Source of the DNA: Mycolicibacterium moriokaense
Lineage (GTDB): Bacteria; Actinomycetota; Actinomycetes; Mycobacteriales; Mycobacteriaceae
Assembly (NCBI RefSeq): GCF_003347205.1
Contig: NZ_QQBJ01000010.1
Coordinates: 124,001 to 188,000, forward strand
Reading direction: 5' to 3'
DNA length: 64,000 nt
Of the stretch, positions 17,836 to 26,362 are shown in pieces (position 1 is the stretch's first letter; every line of letters starts with the position of its first letter). The position numbers were made by a program, and so were the translations under genes. The notes beneath the pieces were generated by a model that was not told the origin of the DNA, searched no databases, and worked only from the letters and a program-made list of their open reading frames with translations.

Positions 17836-17857
17836 ATTACGTGATTGATCACGTAAT
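17836..17857. promoter_or_regulatory. Perfect 22-bp palindrome, putative MarR operator copy 2
   Basis: ATTACGTGAT-TG-ATCACGTAAT: 10-bp perfect arms around a 2-bp centre, located upstream of the ribosome site of the SDR gene. A weaker ACGTG-A-CACGT palindrome follows at 17876-17886. The close relative at 16537-16552 links it to the MarR gene. Confidence 0.75.
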
Positions 17858-17936
17858 TGTGACAATATCGGCTTTACGTGACACGTCAACAAACGCGGAC
17901 GCGATCTATTCCAGCCGTGGCCTGTGCGCTTTCCGG

Positions 17937-18329
17937 CTAGAGGCCGGCCTTCAGGTTCTTCTTTGCGGCCCGACGCAGTTGCAGGATGCGCGCCGTGCCC
18001 GCGGCAACGGTCAGCAGGCCGCCGCACACCGCGGCCGCCAGGATCGCGACGCCCAGCGGCAGGCTCCAGTGCCAGCCGAGGAACGCGAACTGCGCCGACT
18101 CGGTGTTCTGCGCGATGAAGATCAGCAGCACGATCAAGATCAGGAAACCGGGAATCAGCGCAGACCACAGCGCCGCGGTCTTGGTGAACTTCACCGCGTT
18201 CTGCGGGAGCGGGGCCGGCTTCGAGGCTGGGGTCGGCGCGTCGTCTGCCATCTCCGCCGGCGGTGGCGGAGTCGGCTCGCCCGAAAGTGGCGCGTTCGCG
18301 GCTGACGGCCGGTCGGGATCGCTGGTCAT
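17937..18329 (-). CDS. LapA/DUF1049-type membrane protein (Rv3760-like)
   Basis: 130 residues. A Pro-rich cytosolic N-terminus (1-48) is followed by two membrane helices (ALIPGFLILIVLLIFIAQN and LPLGVAILAAAVCGGLLTV) and a basic C-terminus (RRAAKKNLKAG). The QNTESAQFAFLGW loop is typical of the LapA/DUF1049 family, whose members help assemble or position envelope proteins. It is divergent from proX, the same position as Rv3760 in M. tuberculosis. Confidence 0.87.
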   Translation of the reverse strand: MTSDPDRPSAANAPLSGEPTPPPPAEMADDAPTPASKPAPLPQNAVKFTKTAALWSALIPGFLILIVLLIFIAQNTESAQFAFLGWHWSLPLGVAILAAAVCGGLLTVAAGTARILQLRRAAKKNLKAGL

Positions 18330-18413
18330 TGCTCCATCTTGCCCTTTCCGGGCGCTAATGAAACCACCTTCGCGATAGTGTCCGATGGAGCTTGCGGCGA
18401 GAGGACATTGGGT

Positions 18414-19367
18414 ATGTCGGTTGCTATGCCGAACACGCGACGGTGGTATCTGGCGGTCATCGCAGCAGTTCTAGTCCTGGTCACGGCCGCCTGCGGGAGC
18501 GCCAACCCGCTGGGTGGCGGCGAGATTTCGGGCGATCTGAAGTCGATCAAGGTCGGTTCGGCCGACTTCACCGAATCGAAGATCATCGCCGAGATCTACG
18601 CCCAGGCGCTGGAGGCCAACGGCTTCACCATCAGCCGCCAATTCGGAATCGGCAGCCGCGAGACGTACATCCCGGCGGTGCAAGATCATTCGATCGATCT
18701 GATCCCGGAGTACACCGGAAACCTGCTGCAGTACTTCGACAAGGACACCCCCGCCACCACTCCGGACGCGGTGCTGCTGGGGCTGCTGAAGGCGCTGCCC
18801 GGCGATCTGTCGATCCTCTACCCCTCGCCCGCCGAGGACAAGGACACGCTCGCCGTCACGGAGGCCACCGCGCAGCGGTGGAACCTGAAGTCGATCGCCG
18901 ACCTGGCCACCCATTCCGCTGAGGTGAAAGTCGGCGGGCCGTCGGAATTCCAAACTCGCGTAACGGGTTTGGTGGGTCTCAAGGACAAGTACGGGCTGGA
19001 CATCGCGCCCGCCAACTTCGTCGCGATCAGCGACGGCGGCGGCCCTGCGACCGTGAACGCGTTGACCAACAACACTGTCACCGCCGCGGACATCTTCAGC
19101 ACGTCGCCGGCCATCGAGCAGAACAAGCTGGTGGTGCTCGACGACCCGAAGAGCGTCTTCCTCGCCGCGAACGTGGTGCCGCTGGTCGCGTCGCAGAAGA
19201 TGTCCGACGAACTCAAGACGGTGCTCGACGCGGTCAGCGCGAAGCTGACCACCAAGGGCCTGATCGAGTTGAACACGGCGGTGGAGGGCAACCAGGGCGT
19301 CGACCCCGACGAGGCGGCGGCAAAGTGGATCAAGGACAACGGCTTCGACAAGCCATTGCAGAAGTGA
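18414..19367 (+). CDS. proX: Glycine betaine/osmoprotectant ABC transporter substrate-binding lipoprotein
   Basis: 317 residues. Lipoprotein signal peptide with lipobox VTAAC (C27 lipidated), then a type II periplasmic-binding OpuAC/QAT-type domain (SADFTESKIIAEIYAQALE and IDLIPEYTGNLLQYF motifs). Binds quaternary amines such as glycine betaine or carnitine outside the membrane and delivers them to ProW/ProZ. ATG 18414 has GAGAGG about 10 bases upstream. First gene of proXVWZ, followed after 5 bases by proV. Confidence 0.93.
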   Translation: MSVAMPNTRRWYLAVIAAVLVLVTAACGSANPLGGGEISGDLKSIKVGSADFTESKIIAEIYAQALEANGFTISRQFGIGSRETYIPAVQDHSIDLIPEYTGNLLQYFDKDTPATTPDAVLLGLLKALPGDLSILYPSPAEDKDTLAVTEATAQRWNLKSIADLATHSAEVKVGGPSEFQTRVTGLVGLKDKYGLDIAPANFVAISDGGGPATVNALTNNTVTAADIFSTSPAIEQNKLVVLDDPKSVFLAANVVPLVASQKMSDELKTVLDAVSAKLTTKGLIELNTAVEGNQGVDPDEAAAKWIKDNGFDKPLQK

Positions 19368-19372
19368 GACCG

Positions 19373-20479
19373 ATGATCACCTTCGAGAACGTGACCAAGC
19401 GCTACCCGGACGGCACTGTCGCGGTCGACGATCTGACGTTGGAGGTGCCGGAGGGGACGTTGACCGTGTTCGTCGGCCCGTCCGGCTGCGGCAAGACCAC
19501 GTCGATGCGGATGATCAACCGGATGATCGACCCGACGTCCGGCACGCTGACCGTCAACGGCGAGGACGTCACCAAGGTCGACGCTGTCAAGCTGCGGCTC
19601 GGAATCGGCTACGTGATCCAGAGTGCCGGGCTGATGCCGCACCTGCGCGTGGTGGACAACGTCGCGACCGTCCCGGTGTTGCAGGGCGAATCCCGGCGCA
19701 GCGCACGCAAAGCCGCGTTGAGTGTGATGGAGCGCGTCGGGTTGGATCCCAAACTCGCCAACCGCTATCCCGCCCAGCTGTCCGGCGGACAGCAGCAGCG
19801 CGTCGGCGTGGCGAGGGCGCTGGCCGCCGACCCGCCGATCCTGCTGATGGACGAGCCGTTCTCGGCCGTCGACCCGGTGGTGCGCGAGGATCTGCAGACC
19901 GAAATCCTGCGGCTGCAAAGCGAACTCCACAAAACCATCGTGTTCGTCACGCATGACATCGACGAGGCGGTCAAGCTCGGCGACAAGGTCGCGGTGTTCG
20001 GCCGCGGAGGCGTGCTGCAGCAATACGCCGAGCCCGCGTTCGTGTTGTCGAACCCGGCGAACTCGCTGGTGTCGAGCTTCGTCGGGGCCGACCGGGGCTA
20101 CCGCGGCCTGCAGTTCTTCCATGCCACAGGGCTTCCGCTGCACGACATAAGGTCCGTCGCCGAGGGGGACATCGACGAGCTGGCACTCGGACCGGAGGAC
20201 TGGGCGCTTGTCACCAACGACGGCGAGCCGTTCGCGTGGATTAACGCCGAAGGCGTCGAGGTGCACCGCAAGGGCAGCTCGCTGTACGACAGCACCATCG
20301 GCGGCGGCTCCTTCTTCCGGCCCGACGGCACGCTGCGGTTGGCGCTGGACGCGGCGCTCTCCTCACCGACGGGTCTGGGGGTGGCGGTCGACGACGACGG
20401 TCACCTGATCGGCGGAGTGCGGGCCGACGACGTCCTGGAACTGCTCGACAAGCAGCGCCGCATCCCGGAAGTGGGGTAG
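19373..20479 (+). CDS. proV: Glycine betaine/osmoprotectant ABC transporter ATPase
   Basis: 368-residue ATPase driving osmoprotectant import. Walker A GPSGCGKTT (about 35-43), Q-loop near VIQSAG, signature LSGGQQQR, Walker B ILLMDEPF and H-loop VTHD are all intact. The C-terminal ~120 residues form the regulatory (CBS-like) part characteristic of the ProV/OpuA ATPases that sense ionic strength. Followed after 3 bases by proW. Confidence 0.95.
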   Translation: MITFENVTKRYPDGTVAVDDLTLEVPEGTLTVFVGPSGCGKTTSMRMINRMIDPTSGTLTVNGEDVTKVDAVKLRLGIGYVIQSAGLMPHLRVVDNVATVPVLQGESRRSARKAALSVMERVGLDPKLANRYPAQLSGGQQQRVGVARALAADPPILLMDEPFSAVDPVVREDLQTEILRLQSELHKTIVFVTHDIDEAVKLGDKVAVFGRGGVLQQYAEPAFVLSNPANSLVSSFVGADRGYRGLQFFHATGLPLHDIRSVAEGDIDELALGPEDWALVTNDGEPFAWINAEGVEVHRKGSSLYDSTIGGGSFFRPDGTLRLALDAALSSPTGLGVAVDDDGHLIGGVRADDVLELLDKQRRIPEVG

Positions 20480-20482
20480 CCG

Positions 20483-21160
20483 GTGCGCTATCTGTTCACC
20501 CACCTCGACGACCTGTGGACGCTGACGGTGATCCACCTGCGGCTGTCGCTCATCCCGATCGTGCTCGGACTGCTGATCGCCGTGCCGCTGGGTGCGCTCG
20601 TGCAGCGCACGACGGCGCTGCGGCGGTTGACGACGCTCACCGCGAGCATCATCTTCACCATCCCGTCCCTGGCGCTGTTCGTGGTGCTGCCGCTGATCAT
20701 CCCGACGCGAATCCTGGACGAGGCCAACGTGATCGTGGCGCTGACGCTCTACACCGTCGCGTTGCTGGTGCGGGCGGTGCCTGAGGCACTGGACGCGGTG
20801 TCGCCCGCGGTGCTCGACGCGGCGACCGCCGTCGGCTACAAGCCGCTGACGCGGATGCTCAAAGTCGAACTGCCACTTGCCGTTCCGGTCCTGATCGCGA
20901 GTCTGCGCGTGGTTGCCGTCACCAACATCTCGATGGTCGCCGTCGGCTCGGTGATCGGCATCGGCGGCCTCGGCACCTGGTTCACCGAGGGCTATCAGGC
21001 GAACAAGAGCGACCAGATCGTGGCGGGCATCATCGCGATCTTCGTGCTGGCCATCGTCATCGACACGCTGATCATGCTCGCCGGCAAGGCGCTGACCCCG
21101 TGGACCAGGGCGACCAGCGGGCCGAAGGCGGCCAAGCCGAAGGTGGGGGCGGCGGCATGA
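20483..21160 (+). CDS. proW: Glycine betaine/osmoprotectant ABC transporter permease
   Basis: 225 residues, about five to six membrane helices, with the EAA loop for ATPase contact (EALDAVSPAVLDAATAVGYK, then RMLKVELPLAVPVLI). GTG start 4 bases after proV stop. The C-terminus is Lys/Ala-rich and cytosolic. Pairs with ProZ as a heterodimeric channel. Stop overlaps proZ start by four bases (ATGA). Confidence 0.94.
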   Translation: MRYLFTHLDDLWTLTVIHLRLSLIPIVLGLLIAVPLGALVQRTTALRRLTTLTASIIFTIPSLALFVVLPLIIPTRILDEANVIVALTLYTVALLVRAVPEALDAVSPAVLDAATAVGYKPLTRMLKVELPLAVPVLIASLRVVAVTNISMVAVGSVIGIGGLGTWFTEGYQANKSDQIVAGIIAIFVLAIVIDTLIMLAGKALTPWTRATSGPKAAKPKVGAAA

Positions 21161-21948
21161 ACTTCCTGTCGCAGGCGCTGTCGTTCATCTTCACCGCCGC
21201 CAACTGGGCCGGGCCCGCGGGTCTGACCGCGCGGATTCTCGAGCACCTGCAGTACACCGCCGTCGCCGTGTTCTTCTCGGCGCTCATCGCGATACCGCTG
21301 GGCATGCTGATCGGTCACACGGGCAAGGGCACCTTCCTCGTCGTCACGGGGGTGAACGCGTTGCGCGCGCTGCCGACGCTGGGCGTGCTGCTGCTCGGTG
21401 TGTTGCTGTGGGGCCTGGGTCTGGTGCCGCCGACCGTCGCACTGATGCTGCTCGGCATTCCGCCGCTGCTGGCGGGCACCTACTCGGGCATCGCCAACGT
21501 CGACCCGGCGGTGGTGGACGCGGCCAGATCGATGGGCATGACAGAGCGCCGGATACTCACGCGCGTCGAGGTGCCCAACGCGATGCCGCTGATCCTCGGC
21601 GGCCTGCGCACCGCGACGCTGCAAGTGGTCGCGACCGCCACCATCGCGGCCTACGCAAGCCTCGGCGGGCTCGGCCGCTATCTGATCGACGGCATCAAGG
21701 TGCGCGAGTTCTATCTGGCGCTCGTCGGCGCGCTGATGGTCACCGCGCTGGCGTTGATCCTCGACGCTGCGCTGGCGTTCGCGGTGTGGGCGTCGGTGCC
21801 GGGCACCGGCCGGTTGCGGAGTATGCCGCAGCCGTTGCTGGGCGATGAGGTCGCGTTCGAATCCCGCGCACCCGGGGAAAATCGGGCGAAGAGCAGTTTC
21901 TCAGCGGGGTACGAACGCGGCGATCCTTCGCATACGGTAGATGGGTGA
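21157..21948 (+). CDS. proZ: Glycine betaine/osmoprotectant ABC transporter permease
   Basis: 263 residues with about six membrane helices and the permease EAA loop (SGIANVDPAVVDAARSMGM, RVEVPNAMPLILGGL). Second permease of the ProXVWZ system. A ~40-residue hydrophilic tail follows the last helix (about 222-263), longer than usual. ATG 21157 overlaps the proW stop, and its own stop overlaps the next gene (GTGA), so five genes are coupled. Confidence 0.93.
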   Translation: MNFLSQALSFIFTAANWAGPAGLTARILEHLQYTAVAVFFSALIAIPLGMLIGHTGKGTFLVVTGVNALRALPTLGVLLLGVLLWGLGLVPPTVALMLLGIPPLLAGTYSGIANVDPAVVDAARSMGMTERRILTRVEVPNAMPLILGGLRTATLQVVATATIAAYASLGGLGRYLIDGIKVREFYLALVGALMVTALALILDAALAFAVWASVPGTGRLRSMPQPLLGDEVAFESRAPGENRAKSSFSAGYERGDPSHTVDG

Positions 21949-22529
21949 GTGCAGAACAGCCCACTGCCTGGCCGGCGATCCTGACCTGGCGCGCACACGA
22001 CGTTCCGCGGATGGAATCCGTTCGGGTGCAGTTGTCCAACAACCGGATCAAGGCCTACGGCCGGATCGTCGCCGCGGCCACGCGAACTCACCCGGGGTTC
22101 TCGGCGTCCTACGACCTCGTCACCGACGAGTCGGGCGCGACCAAGCGGCTGTCGATGACGGTCACCCTCGCCGAGCGTGAGCGCCAGCTGTCCATCGCCC
22201 GCGACGAAGAGAACATGTGGCTGGTGCAGGAGCACTCCGGCCAGTCCAATCGGGCTGCCTACGACGGCGCGCTGGACGTCGACGTCGTCTTCAGCCCGTT
22301 CTTCAATGCGCTGCCGATCAGGCGGACCGGCCTGTATCAGCGCTACGACTCGCTGGCCGTCCCGGTGGTTTACGTGATGCTGCCCGAGCTGACGGTGGCG
22401 CCGGTGTCGATCAGCTACAGCAGCGCCGCCGACGGCATCAAGCTGCACTCACCCGTCGCCGACACCACGGTCGCCGTCGACTCGGAGGGCTTCATCCTGG
22501 ACTACCCAGGACTGGCAGAGCGGATCTGA
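21945..22529 (+). CDS. Putative glycolipid-binding protein (DUF1089, Rv3755c-like)
   Basis: 194 residues, no signal peptide. The composition and strand pattern ([43 protein letters not shown]) match the DUF1089 putative glycolipid-binding family, a large beta-sheet fold known structurally from Pseudomonas. Function unknown. Last gene of the proXVWZ operon through a four-base GTGA overlap. It runs 38 bases into the 3' end of the convergent tyrA. Confidence 0.82.
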   Translation: MSAEQPTAWPAILTWRAHDVPRMESVRVQLSNNRIKAYGRIVAAATRTHPGFSASYDLVTDESGATKRLSMTVTLAERERQLSIARDEENMWLVQEHSGQSNRAAYDGALDVDVVFSPFFNALPIRRTGLYQRYDSLAVPVVYVMLPELTVAPVSISYSSAADGIKLHSPVADTTVAVDSEGFILDYPGLAERI

Positions 22530-23451
22530 TCACCCCGCCGGTGCGGCTGGCGACGGCCAGATCGTCGCGCCAGCCGTCGCGGCCGAGGACCACGCCGTCG
22601 ATCTCCGTTCGCGCGAAGCCGGCGAACCGCGTGCTGGCGGCGTAACCCCGCTCCACCAGGCCGGCGACCGACCCGTCGGTGGCCAGCGACGTGCGGGCGG
22701 CGGTCAGCAGGTCGAGGCAGCGGTCCAGCGCAGGCAGTAACTGTTCGGCGTTCGCCTCGCACATGGCGCGCACCAGCGGCGGCGCGGTGGCGGCGACGCG
22801 AGTGCCGTCCCGAAACGACCCGGCAGCCAGCGCGAACCCCAGCGGAACCTCGGCGGCCGTCGCGGCCAGGGCCTCGGCGAGCAGGTGGGGCAGGTGCGAG
22901 ATGGCGGCCGCTGCCGCGTCGTGCTCGGCCGATTTCGCGGGCACCACGACTGCGCGGCAATCCAGAGCCAGGTCCATCACCTGCGCCCAGACGGCCGGGT
23001 CGACGTGGTTGTCGACGGAGAGCACCCACGGCGCCCCGACGAAGAGGTCGTCACTGCCCGCCGCCCAACCCGAGTGCGCGGTGCCGGCCATCGGATGCCC
23101 GCCGACGAAGTTCTCGAGCAGCCCGTAGGACTTCACCTGGTCGAGCACGGCGGCCTTGACACTCGTGACGTCGCTCAGCGGGCAGTCCGGCGCCGTGTCC
23201 CTGATGTGGCCGAGGACGATCGGTAGCGCGGGCACGGGCACGGCGACGACGATCAGCGCCCCGGCCGACGCCGCGCGGCTGAGCGCCTGCTCGATGTCGG
23301 CGGTCGCGTCGAATCCGTCGGCGGTGGCGGCCCGGACCCCTTCTGCGGACCGGTTGTAGCCGAACACCTCGCGGCCCGCGGAGGCCGCCGCGCGCACCAC
23401 CGAGCCGCCGATCAGGCCGAGGCCCAGCACGCAAACGGGCGGTTTCGTCAC
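22492..23451 (-). CDS. tyrA: Prephenate dehydrogenase
   Basis: 319 residues. Converts prephenate to 4-hydroxyphenylpyruvate in tyrosine synthesis. N-terminal Rossmann motif GLGLIGGSV (about 10-18), then prephenate motifs [11 protein letters not shown] and [13 protein letters not shown] with the catalytic His. A helical dimerisation domain with [11 protein letters not shown] follows, and an ACT domain is not present. GTG 23451 is chosen because the Rossmann strand follows immediately. Upstream open frame is non-coding. Same position as Rv3754. Confidence 0.95.
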   Translation of the reverse strand: MTKPPVCVLGLGLIGGSVVRAAASAGREVFGYNRSAEGVRAATADGFDATADIEQALSRAASAGALIVVAVPVPALPIVLGHIRDTAPDCPLSDVTSVKAAVLDQVKSYGLLENFVGGHPMAGTAHSGWAAGSDDLFVGAPWVLSVDNHVDPAVWAQVMDLALDCRAVVVPAKSAEHDAAAAAISHLPHLLAEALAATAAEVPLGFALAAGSFRDGTRVAATAPPLVRAMCEANAEQLLPALDRCLDLLTAARTSLATDGSVAGLVERGYAASTRFAGFARTEIDGVVLGRDGWRDDLAVASRTGGVIRSALPVLGSPG

Positions 23452-23545
23452 GGGGTCAAGGGTGGCACACGGCGTTGTCCGCCGGACGCCCGGCTGGTAC
23501 CGATTGCTGGTCAAATGCCCTGGTCGGGGACTACCGTATGCGCCC

Positions 23546-24061
23546 ATGGGAGCACAGCGGGCGCCAGCGAAAGAGGCCGACGCGCCCGACGGCTTCGGGG
23601 TGGCCGTGGTCCGCGAAGACGGGAAGTGGCGCTGCTCGGCGATGCGCCCCGCCGCGTTGACGAGCCTGGCCGCCGCCGAAACCGAGTTGCGTGAAATGCG
23701 CAGTGCGGGAGCCGTTTTCGGGTTGCTCGATGTGGATGACGAGTTCTTCGTGATCGTGCGGCCCGCGCCCGCGGGCACCCGGCTGCTGCTCTCGGACGCC
23801 ACCGCCGCGCTGGATTACGACATCGCCGCCGAGGTGCTGGAAAAGCTCGACGCCGACATCGAACCCGACGACCTCGACGACGCGGACCCCTTCGAGGAGG
23901 GCGATCTGGGGCTATTGGCCGACATCGGCCTGCCCGAGGCGGTGCTGGGCGTCATCATCGGCGAATACGACCTCTACGCCGACGAACAACTGGGCCGCAT
24001 CGCGCGGGAAATGGGCTTCGCCGAGGAGTTGTCGGCCGTGCTCGACCGCCTCGATCGGTGA
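23546..24061 (+). CDS. TadA-associated protein (Rv3753c-like)
   Basis: 171-residue acidic protein of the family annotated as tRNA adenosine deaminase-associated protein. Visible features are [18 protein letters not shown] near the start and an Asp-rich linker ([17 protein letters not shown]) before a C-terminal helical part. It overlaps tadA by four bases (GTGA) and this pairing is conserved in actinobacteria, which is the main evidence for a shared role. No enzyme motif is seen. Confidence 0.85.
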   Translation: MGAQRAPAKEADAPDGFGVAVVREDGKWRCSAMRPAALTSLAAAETELREMRSAGAVFGLLDVDDEFFVIVRPAPAGTRLLLSDATAALDYDIAAEVLEKLDADIEPDDLDDADPFEEGDLGLLADIGLPEAVLGVIIGEYDLYADEQLGRIAREMGFAEELSAVLDRLDR

Positions 24062-24513
24062 CCGACGAAGACCTGATCCGCGCCGCGCTCGATGCCGCGC
24101 GCGCGGCGGGGCCACGCGACGTGCCGATCGGCGCGGTGGTCTACGGGCCCGACGGAGCGGAGTTGGCGCGGGCCGCCAACGCCCGTGAACAGCTGGGCGA
24201 TCCCACGGCGCACGCCGAGATCCTGGCCATGCGCGCGGCCGCCGCGGTGCTCGGCGACGGCTGGCGGCTGGAAGGCGCGACGCTGGCGGTGACCGTCGAA
24301 CCGTGCACCATGTGCGCTGGCGCGCTGGTGATGGCCCGGGTATCGCGGCTGGTCTTCGGCGCGTGGGAACCCAAGACCGGCGCGGTCGGGTCGCTGTGGG
24401 ACGTGGTCCGCGACCGCAGGCTGACCCACCGGCCGCAGGTCGTCGGCGGGGTGCTGGCGCGCGCGTGCGCGGCCCCGCTTGAGGCGTTCTTCGCCGAGCA
24501 GCGATTGGAATAG
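24058..24513 (+). CDS. tadA: tRNA(adenine34) deaminase
   Basis: 151 residues. Deaminates wobble A34 to inosine in tRNA-Arg(ACG). The zinc deaminase motifs are intact: HAE (H52, catalytic E54) and PCTMC (C83, C86). Length and the PTAHAEILAMR and FGAWEPKTGAVGSL segments are standard for TadA. GTG start overlaps the previous stop. A tRNA-Ser gene begins 29 bases after the stop. Confidence 0.95.
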   Translation: MTDEDLIRAALDAARAAGPRDVPIGAVVYGPDGAELARAANAREQLGDPTAHAEILAMRAAAAVLGDGWRLEGATLAVTVEPCTMCAGALVMARVSRLVFGAWEPKTGAVGSLWDVVRDRRLTHRPQVVGGVLARACAAPLEAFFAEQRLE

Positions 24514-24542
24514 AGCCTCCGGTGTTCGGTACGCTGCCACAC

Positions 24543-24633
24543 GGTGGCGTGTCCGAGCGGCCTAAGGAGCACGCCTCGAAAGCGTGTGACGGGTAACCCC
24601 CGTCCGAGGGTTCAAATCCCTCCGCCACCGCCA
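24543..24633 (+). tRNA. tRNA-Ser(CGA)
   Basis: 91-base class II tRNA. The GGTGGCG acceptor pairs with CGCCACC, G is the discriminator, and CCA is encoded at 24631-24633. The anticodon stem CACGC/GCGTG encloses loop CTCGAAA (anticodon CGA, reads UCG). A long variable arm and GGTTCAAAT T-loop are present. The 3' end abuts an integrase remnant, so it probably served as an attachment site. Confidence 0.97.
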
Positions 24634-24659
24634 CAGTTCCGAAGTCTGCGATGCAGGTG

Positions 24660-24865
24660 AGGGGCTACTTCTTCTATTCCTCTACGGACGGCCAGGCTCG
24701 GGGCGTGAACAGATTTCGAGCACATTCCCCGCTGCAGCTTCCGGTCCCGGCTGTGCATGTGCTCGAGCGTCAGCACGTTGACCTCGCCGACACTGCCAGG
24801 CTCGCGCAGGTGTGCCGGAAGTCGTGAGGGTCGTGGCGACGTCGATCCGGTCGTTTGGATATTCG
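24660..24865 (-). pseudogene. Tyrosine-recombinase (phage integrase) C-terminal remnant
   Basis: On the minus strand, one frame reads PHDFRHTCASLAVSA near 24785-24829, the box II HxxR segment of phage-type tyrosine integrases, then hits a stop. A neighbouring frame continues with NVLTLEHM, where intact integrases have NVxxLQxMLGH. No intact frame, catalytic Tyr or N-terminal domain remains. M. tuberculosis has integrase and excisionase fragments (Rv3751, Rv3750c) at the same spot beside tadA and tRNA-Ser, in the same relative orientation. Confidence 0.55.
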
Positions 24866-24894
24866 GTGGCGTGCGGCAATTTACGCTGGCCATC

Positions 24895-26091
24895 GTGGGA
24901 CAAGGGCCGAGTTTTGAGGTACTTGTGGTCGGCGGCGGCCTTGCTGGTTCCTCGTTGGCGATCACGTTGGCGAGGGAGGGCATGGACGTCCTGCTGGTCG
25001 AGCGTGAGCCGGTCTTCCGCGACCGTGTTCGGGGGGAGGTGATGGCCACGTGGGGAACGGCAGAGGCCAAGCGGCTCGGTCTATTTGAGCTACTGCGGGA
25101 GCGGTGTGCGATCGAAGTCCGGTATCTGACCTATTACGTCGAGGGCGTGGGCGCGCCCCTAGATCTACTGGCAGCTGCGCCGCATTACGAGCCGTCGCTT
25201 GCGTTTCATCACCCGCTGATGCAGCAGGCTCTGATCGAGGAGGCTGCAGTCGCGGGTGCGACGGTCTGGCGACCGTCGAAACTGGTGTCGCTGACGCCCG
25301 GTAGCCCGCCGACGGCCGAGGTCATGGTCGAGGGCGGCATAAGCACGGTCACAGCACGTCTGGTTGTCGGTGCGGACGGTCGCAACTCGCGGGTTGTGCA
25401 CCTGTGTGGGTTTGACCGGCACGCCGACCCAGACGAGCTACTGGCGGCCGGGCTACTGGTCCGAGGCGATATGGACACAGGGGACGCGGTCAACATGTTC
25501 ATCGGTGAAGCCGCTGGGCAGATTGCCGCGGTCACCCGGATCGCATCCGAGCTGTACCGGCTCTATTTCTTCCATCACATCGATGCGATCCTCAGCAGGC
25601 TCTCGGGTGACCGCGACGTCCGGGCAGCTTTCGACTATTTGCGCGACGCGGGTGTGCCGGGTGAGTGGTTGGTCGATGCGCAAGCGGCGGGGCCGCTCGC
25701 CACATTCGATGGCGCTCATCGGTGGGTCGAACGGCCATATCGGGACGGTGTCGTCCTTATCGGCGATGCCGCGGGCGCGAGCGACCCGTCTTGGGGAAGC
25801 GGTCTGTCGCGCACGCTACGCGACGTCCGCCTGCTACGGGACGCGCTGACCGCGGATAACGACTGGCCACTTGCTGCAGATGCATACGCGGAACAGCACG
25901 ACGCCTTCTGGGAACGACTGCACGATGCCGAGCGTCTCTCCGCCGCAGCGCTGATGTCGGTCGGCCCAGACGGAGCCTCGCGCCGCGCCCGAGCCCTCGA
26001 GATATTCGATCGCGTTCCAGAACTCGAAACTTGGACATACGGCCCCGAGGCCCATTGCGACGACGTCGTCCGCGAGGAACTACTTGCTTGA
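24895..26091 (+). CDS. FAD-dependent monooxygenase/oxidoreductase
   Basis: 398 residues. Class A flavoprotein monooxygenase fold: GGGLAG dinucleotide motif (about 13-18), EREP acidic end of the second strand, VVGADGRNS, and the FAD GD motif VVLIGDAAG. GTG 24895 is preferred because the Rossmann strand follows directly. GTG 24871 is an alternative adding 8 residues. It sits alone between the tRNA/integrase scar and mimR, and its GC looks slightly lower than its neighbours, compatible with a later arrival. Substrate unknown. Confidence 0.88.
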   Translation: MGQGPSFEVLVVGGGLAGSSLAITLAREGMDVLLVEREPVFRDRVRGEVMATWGTAEAKRLGLFELLRERCAIEVRYLTYYVEGVGAPLDLLAAAPHYEPSLAFHHPLMQQALIEEAAVAGATVWRPSKLVSLTPGSPPTAEVMVEGGISTVTARLVVGADGRNSRVVHLCGFDRHADPDELLAAGLLVRGDMDTGDAVNMFIGEAAGQIAAVTRIASELYRLYFFHHIDAILSRLSGDRDVRAAFDYLRDAGVPGEWLVDAQAAGPLATFDGAHRWVERPYRDGVVLIGDAAGASDPSWGSGLSRTLRDVRLLRDALTADNDWPLAADAYAEQHDAFWERLHDAERLSAAALMSVGPDGASRRARALEIFDRVPELETWTYGPEAHCDDVVREELLA

Positions 26092-26362
26092 GCCCTGAGC
26101 CGACCCGCTGGCCGCCGTCGTCGCGACGTGTGGCGCACGAGGTGTCTAAGAGGCCACAACAGATCAGCGGGTAGCTCGTCCGCCATCATCCGTTACTGTT
26201 CCATCATCTGCTCGCGCAAGTTCTGCGCCAGTCGTGGCAAGTCGGGGTGGTTGTGCCAGTAGGTGGCTTCTCATAGAACCTCACGAGGCCAACTCGTTGC
26301 CTTGGCTCACCGTCGAGACGGTCGCGTGCCGCAAGACGCCGAGTGCTACCGCCGAGCCCGGC

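Noticed and set aside
26168-26270. Minus-strand reading frame with YWHNHPDLPRLAQ just before the mimR 3' side
   Set aside because: Looks protein-like but is only about 24 codons between stops and lacks a start. At best a gene remnant, not supportable as a feature.
26092-26362. Gap between the FAD monooxygenase and mimR
   Set aside because: Apart from the short frame above I see no RNA gene, promoter palindrome or terminator hairpin worth calling.
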